Assembly: GCA_902797915.1 (NCBI GenBank) | Contig: CADBUK010000133.1 | Span: 1 to 6,826 of the forward strand | Source: Oscillospiraceae bacterium | GTDB taxonomy: Bacteria; Bacillota; Clostridia; Oscillospirales; Acutalibacteraceae | DNA: 6,826 nucleotides | Reading direction: 5' to 3' | Shown here: positions 6,225 to 6,826 of the stretch, one piece after another | Layout: each line of letters begins with the position of its first letter | How positions within the stretch are numbered: position 1 is the first letter of the stretch | Notes under the pieces: generated by a model | Told to the model about the DNA's origin: nothing | Databases searched by the model: none | The model's input: only the letters and a program-made list of their open reading frames with translations | Translations under genes and position numbers: made by a program

Positions 6225-6533
6225 ATGTATGAAGACAAAGTTTTAGTCTGCAAGGACTGCGGCAATGAATTCATCTTCTCCGCAGGCGAGCAGGAGTTCT
6301 ATGCAGAACGCGGCTTTGAGAACGAACCTCAGAGATGCAAGAACTGCAGAGCGGCTCGCAAGGCAGCTGCAAGAGCATCGAGAGTTTACCACGATGCTGT
6401 TTGTGCAAGCTGCGGAAAAGAATGCAAAGTGCCGTTTGAGCCTAAGGATGACCGCCCCGTTTACTGTAGCGAATGCTTTGCAAAGCTTCAGGAACAGGCA
6501 GAAGCAGACGACCAAACCGACACCACAGCATGA
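6225..6533 (+). CDS. Small protein with two zinc ribbons
   Basis: A 102-aa soluble protein with two probable zinc-binding modules. The first pairs Cys9/Cys12 (VCKDCG) with Cys38/Cys41 (RCKNCR) around the segment FIFSAGEQEFYAERGFENEP (16-35), which matches the pattern of the 'probable zinc-ribbon' family widespread in Clostridia. The second pairs Cys60/Cys63 (CASCGKEC, with an extra Cys67) with Cys81/Cys84 (VYCSECF) around KVPFEPKDDRPVY. A basic Arg/Ala-rich linker (42-53) joins them and the last 15 residues are acidic and polar, probably disordered. The biochemical role of the family is not established; nucleic-acid or protein binding is a guess. The ATG at 6225 has AAGGGGA 7 nt upstream. It lies 51 bp after the sigma gene, could be co-transcribed with it, or could use a weak TTAAAT-17-TATTAT promoter (6166-6194). 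A strong terminator follows. Confidence 0.88.
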   Translation: MYEDKVLVCKDCGNEFIFSAGEQEFYAERGFENEPQRCKNCRAARKAAARASRVYHDAVCASCGKECKVPFEPKDDRPVYCSECFAKLQEQAEADDQTDTTA

Positions 6534-6558
6534 CCCCAGCATAACCCCAGCATTTTCC
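6526..6558 (+). repeat. Three 11-bp tandem repeats across the stop codon
   Basis: CAGCATGACCC (6526-6536), CAGCATAACCC (6537-6547) and CAGCATTTTCC (6548-6558) are three consecutive 11-bp units. The TGA stop of the zinc-ribbon gene (6531-6533) is inside the first unit; the second unit has TAA at the equivalent place. Eleven is not a multiple of three, so copy-number change would alter the 3' end only beyond the stop. Confidence 0.75.
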
Positions 6559-6573
6559 CAAGCAAATGAAAAT

Positions 6574-6603
6574 ACGGTTCCGTTAAAGCGGAACCGTTTT
6601 TTT
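6574..6603 (+). terminator. Strong intrinsic terminator
   Basis: ACGGTTCCG (6574-6582) and CGGAACCGT (6589-6597) form a perfect 9-bp GC-containing stem with a 6-nt loop TTAAAG, followed directly by seven T (6597-6603). It sits 40 bp after the zinc-ribbon stop and should end the transcript carrying that gene, and the sigma gene if they are co-transcribed. Confidence 0.93.
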
Positions 6604-6691
6604 ATTCATCTAACAGATGTATGACCCTTTCGCAAACAAATTTCTTTGGCGGCACTAATGCGCCGCTCTTGGAGGTCGTTTCGAATCCCAT
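6602..6691 (-). CDS. Doubtful 29-codon ORF starting in an inverted repeat
   Basis: From an ATG at 6691 a 29-residue frame reads MGFETTSKSGALVPPKKFVC and on to a TAA at 6604-6602, overlapping the T-run of the terminator on the other strand. AGGGG lies directly against the ATG, too close for a good ribosome binding site. It starts inside the 10-bp inverted repeat and spans the GC-rich hairpin at 6649-6666. Most likely a chance reading of repeat DNA; recorded because the opposite repeat arm also opens an outward ORF with the same MGF start. Confidence 0.15.
   Translation of the reverse strand: MGFETTSKSGALVPPKKFVCERVIHLLDE
6649..6666. repeat. GC-rich hairpin
   Basis: GCGGC (6649-6653) and GCCGC (6662-6666) can pair around an 8-nt loop ACTAATGC, in which a C-G pair across TAAT may extend the stem after an A-C mismatch. 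No T-run follows on the plus strand, so it is not a standard terminator. Confidence 0.55.
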
Positions 6692-6761
6692 CCCCTGCTT
6701 ATTGTAATAAAAAAGAAGCAATCAAAAAGATTTATTTTTAAAAGAAAAAATGATGGGATTC
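6683..6761. repeat. 10-bp inverted repeat flanking an AT-rich core
   Basis: GAATCCCATC (6683-6692) and its exact reverse complement GATGGGATTC (6752-6761) bound a 59-bp core that is strongly A/T-rich after its first few bases. Within the core TGCTT (6696-6700) can pair with AAGCA (6716-6720), and TTATT with AATAA (6699-6710). The arms could be element ends or the closing stem of an RNA structure. No flanking direct duplication is visible and no transposase lies between the arms. Confidence 0.6.
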
Positions 6762-6826
6762 TCTTCTCCGGCTATCGAACAGTCCACCGGACTGTTCTCC
6801 CAAATTTACCCAGCAGCACAGCTGCA
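6750..6826 (+). CDS. Doubtful ORF open at the right edge
   Basis: From an ATG at 6750 the frame MMGFSSPAIEQSTGLFSQIY continues through 25 codons to the window edge without a stop. There is no Shine-Dalgarno upstream, only A-rich sequence, and the frame runs through both the repeat arm at 6752-6761 and the hairpin at 6777-6797, so its residues are dictated by the dyads. I do not recognise the product with any certainty. It may be a chance frame; only the sequence to the right can tell. Confidence 0.18.
   Translation, partial: MMGFSSPAIEQSTGLFSQIYPAAQL
6777..6797. repeat. Perfect 9-bp hairpin
   Basis: GAACAGTCC (6777-6785), a 3-nt loop ACC, then GGACTGTTC (6789-6797) form a perfect and fairly stable hairpin in either strand. 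It is followed by TCCC rather than a T-run, and by no T-run in the opposite direction, so it does not look like a terminator. It is a candidate structural or protein-binding dyad. Confidence 0.7.

Larger units (their letters stand above)
6604..6826. other. Non-coding stretch rich in inverted repeats
   Basis: These 223 bp contain no convincing gene on either strand. What they hold is a 5-bp hairpin CATCT/AGATG (6607-6619), a GC-rich hairpin (6649-6666), a 10-bp inverted pair bounding an AT-rich core (6683-6761), a 9-bp hairpin (6777-6797) and a 5-bp GCAGC/GCTGC hairpin at the very edge (6813-6825). The density of dyads contrasts with the other intergenic gaps of the window, which are short and simple. 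It could be a dispersed intergenic repeat, a structured RNA or the edge of an insertion that continues to the right; the sequence alone does not choose. Confidence 0.5.

Noticed and set aside
6243..6542. Minus-strand ORF opposite the zinc-ribbon gene
   Set aside because: Its Cys- and Ala-rich composition is the mirror of the sense gene and nothing supports translation.
6265..6624. 119-codon plus-strand ORF overlapping the zinc-ribbon gene
   Set aside because: It is the other frame of a gene with two clear Cys-pair modules, and it would run through the terminator hairpin.
6671..6700. Intact tRNA gene
   Set aside because: Only a T-loop-like core is present; the T-stem does not pair and there is no anticodon or D arm upstream.
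6596..6826. CRISPR array or insertion sequence in the right end
   Set aside because: There are no regularly spaced direct repeats, no transposase frame and no visible target-site duplication; only isolated dyads are seen.

Overview
The window looks like chromosomal DNA from a low-to-mid GC Gram-positive anaerobe, probably a Clostridia/Oscillospirales-type member of the Bacillota. The grounds are strong AGGAGG-type ribosome binding sites, clean sigma-A type promoters with 17-bp spacers, a SigH-like sigma factor, a double zinc-ribbon protein of a kind seen in Clostridia, and IlvB/LeuCD sequences that read as clostridial. The taxonomic placement is inference; no marker here fixes a genus.

Left part (1-4352, minus strand): a branched-chain amino acid operon. 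Transcription starts at a divergent intergenic region near 4320 and runs leftward through ilvB (acetolactate synthase catalytic subunit), ilvN (its ACT-domain regulatory subunit), leuC and leuD (the two subunits of 3-isopropylmalate dehydratase), then into an unrecognised gene that leaves the window at base 1. Gaps are 4 to 26 bp and each biosynthetic gene has its own Shine-Dalgarno site. Three of the four long ORFs extend upstream of the true start across the preceding Shine-Dalgarno, so starts were corrected here (leuD at 787, ilvN at 2595, ilvB at 4270). IlvBN makes acetolactate, the first common step to valine and leucine; LeuCD isomerises 2-isopropylmalate to 3-isopropylmalate in the leucine branch. 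ilvC, ilvD, leuA and leuB are not in the window. The leader from the predicted start site to ilvB is only about 47 nt, too short for a T-box riboswitch.

Middle (4353-6173, plus strand): ychF, an Obg-related P-loop NTPase with a TGS domain, has its own promoter back-to-back with the ilv promoter. It is followed by a separate, near-consensus promoter and a 184-aa SigH-like sigma-70 family factor.

Right part (6174-6826): a small two-zinc-ribbon protein gene whose stop codon lies inside three 11-bp tandem repeats, then a strong intrinsic terminator. The final 223 bp hold no convincing gene but several inverted repeats, including a 10-bp perfect pair flanking an AT-rich core and a 9-bp perfect hairpin. 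This is the least explained part of the window and could be a dispersed repeat, a structured RNA or an element boundary. I saw no CRISPR array, transposase, integrase, rRNA or complete tRNA, and nothing that clearly amounts to a new biological system.
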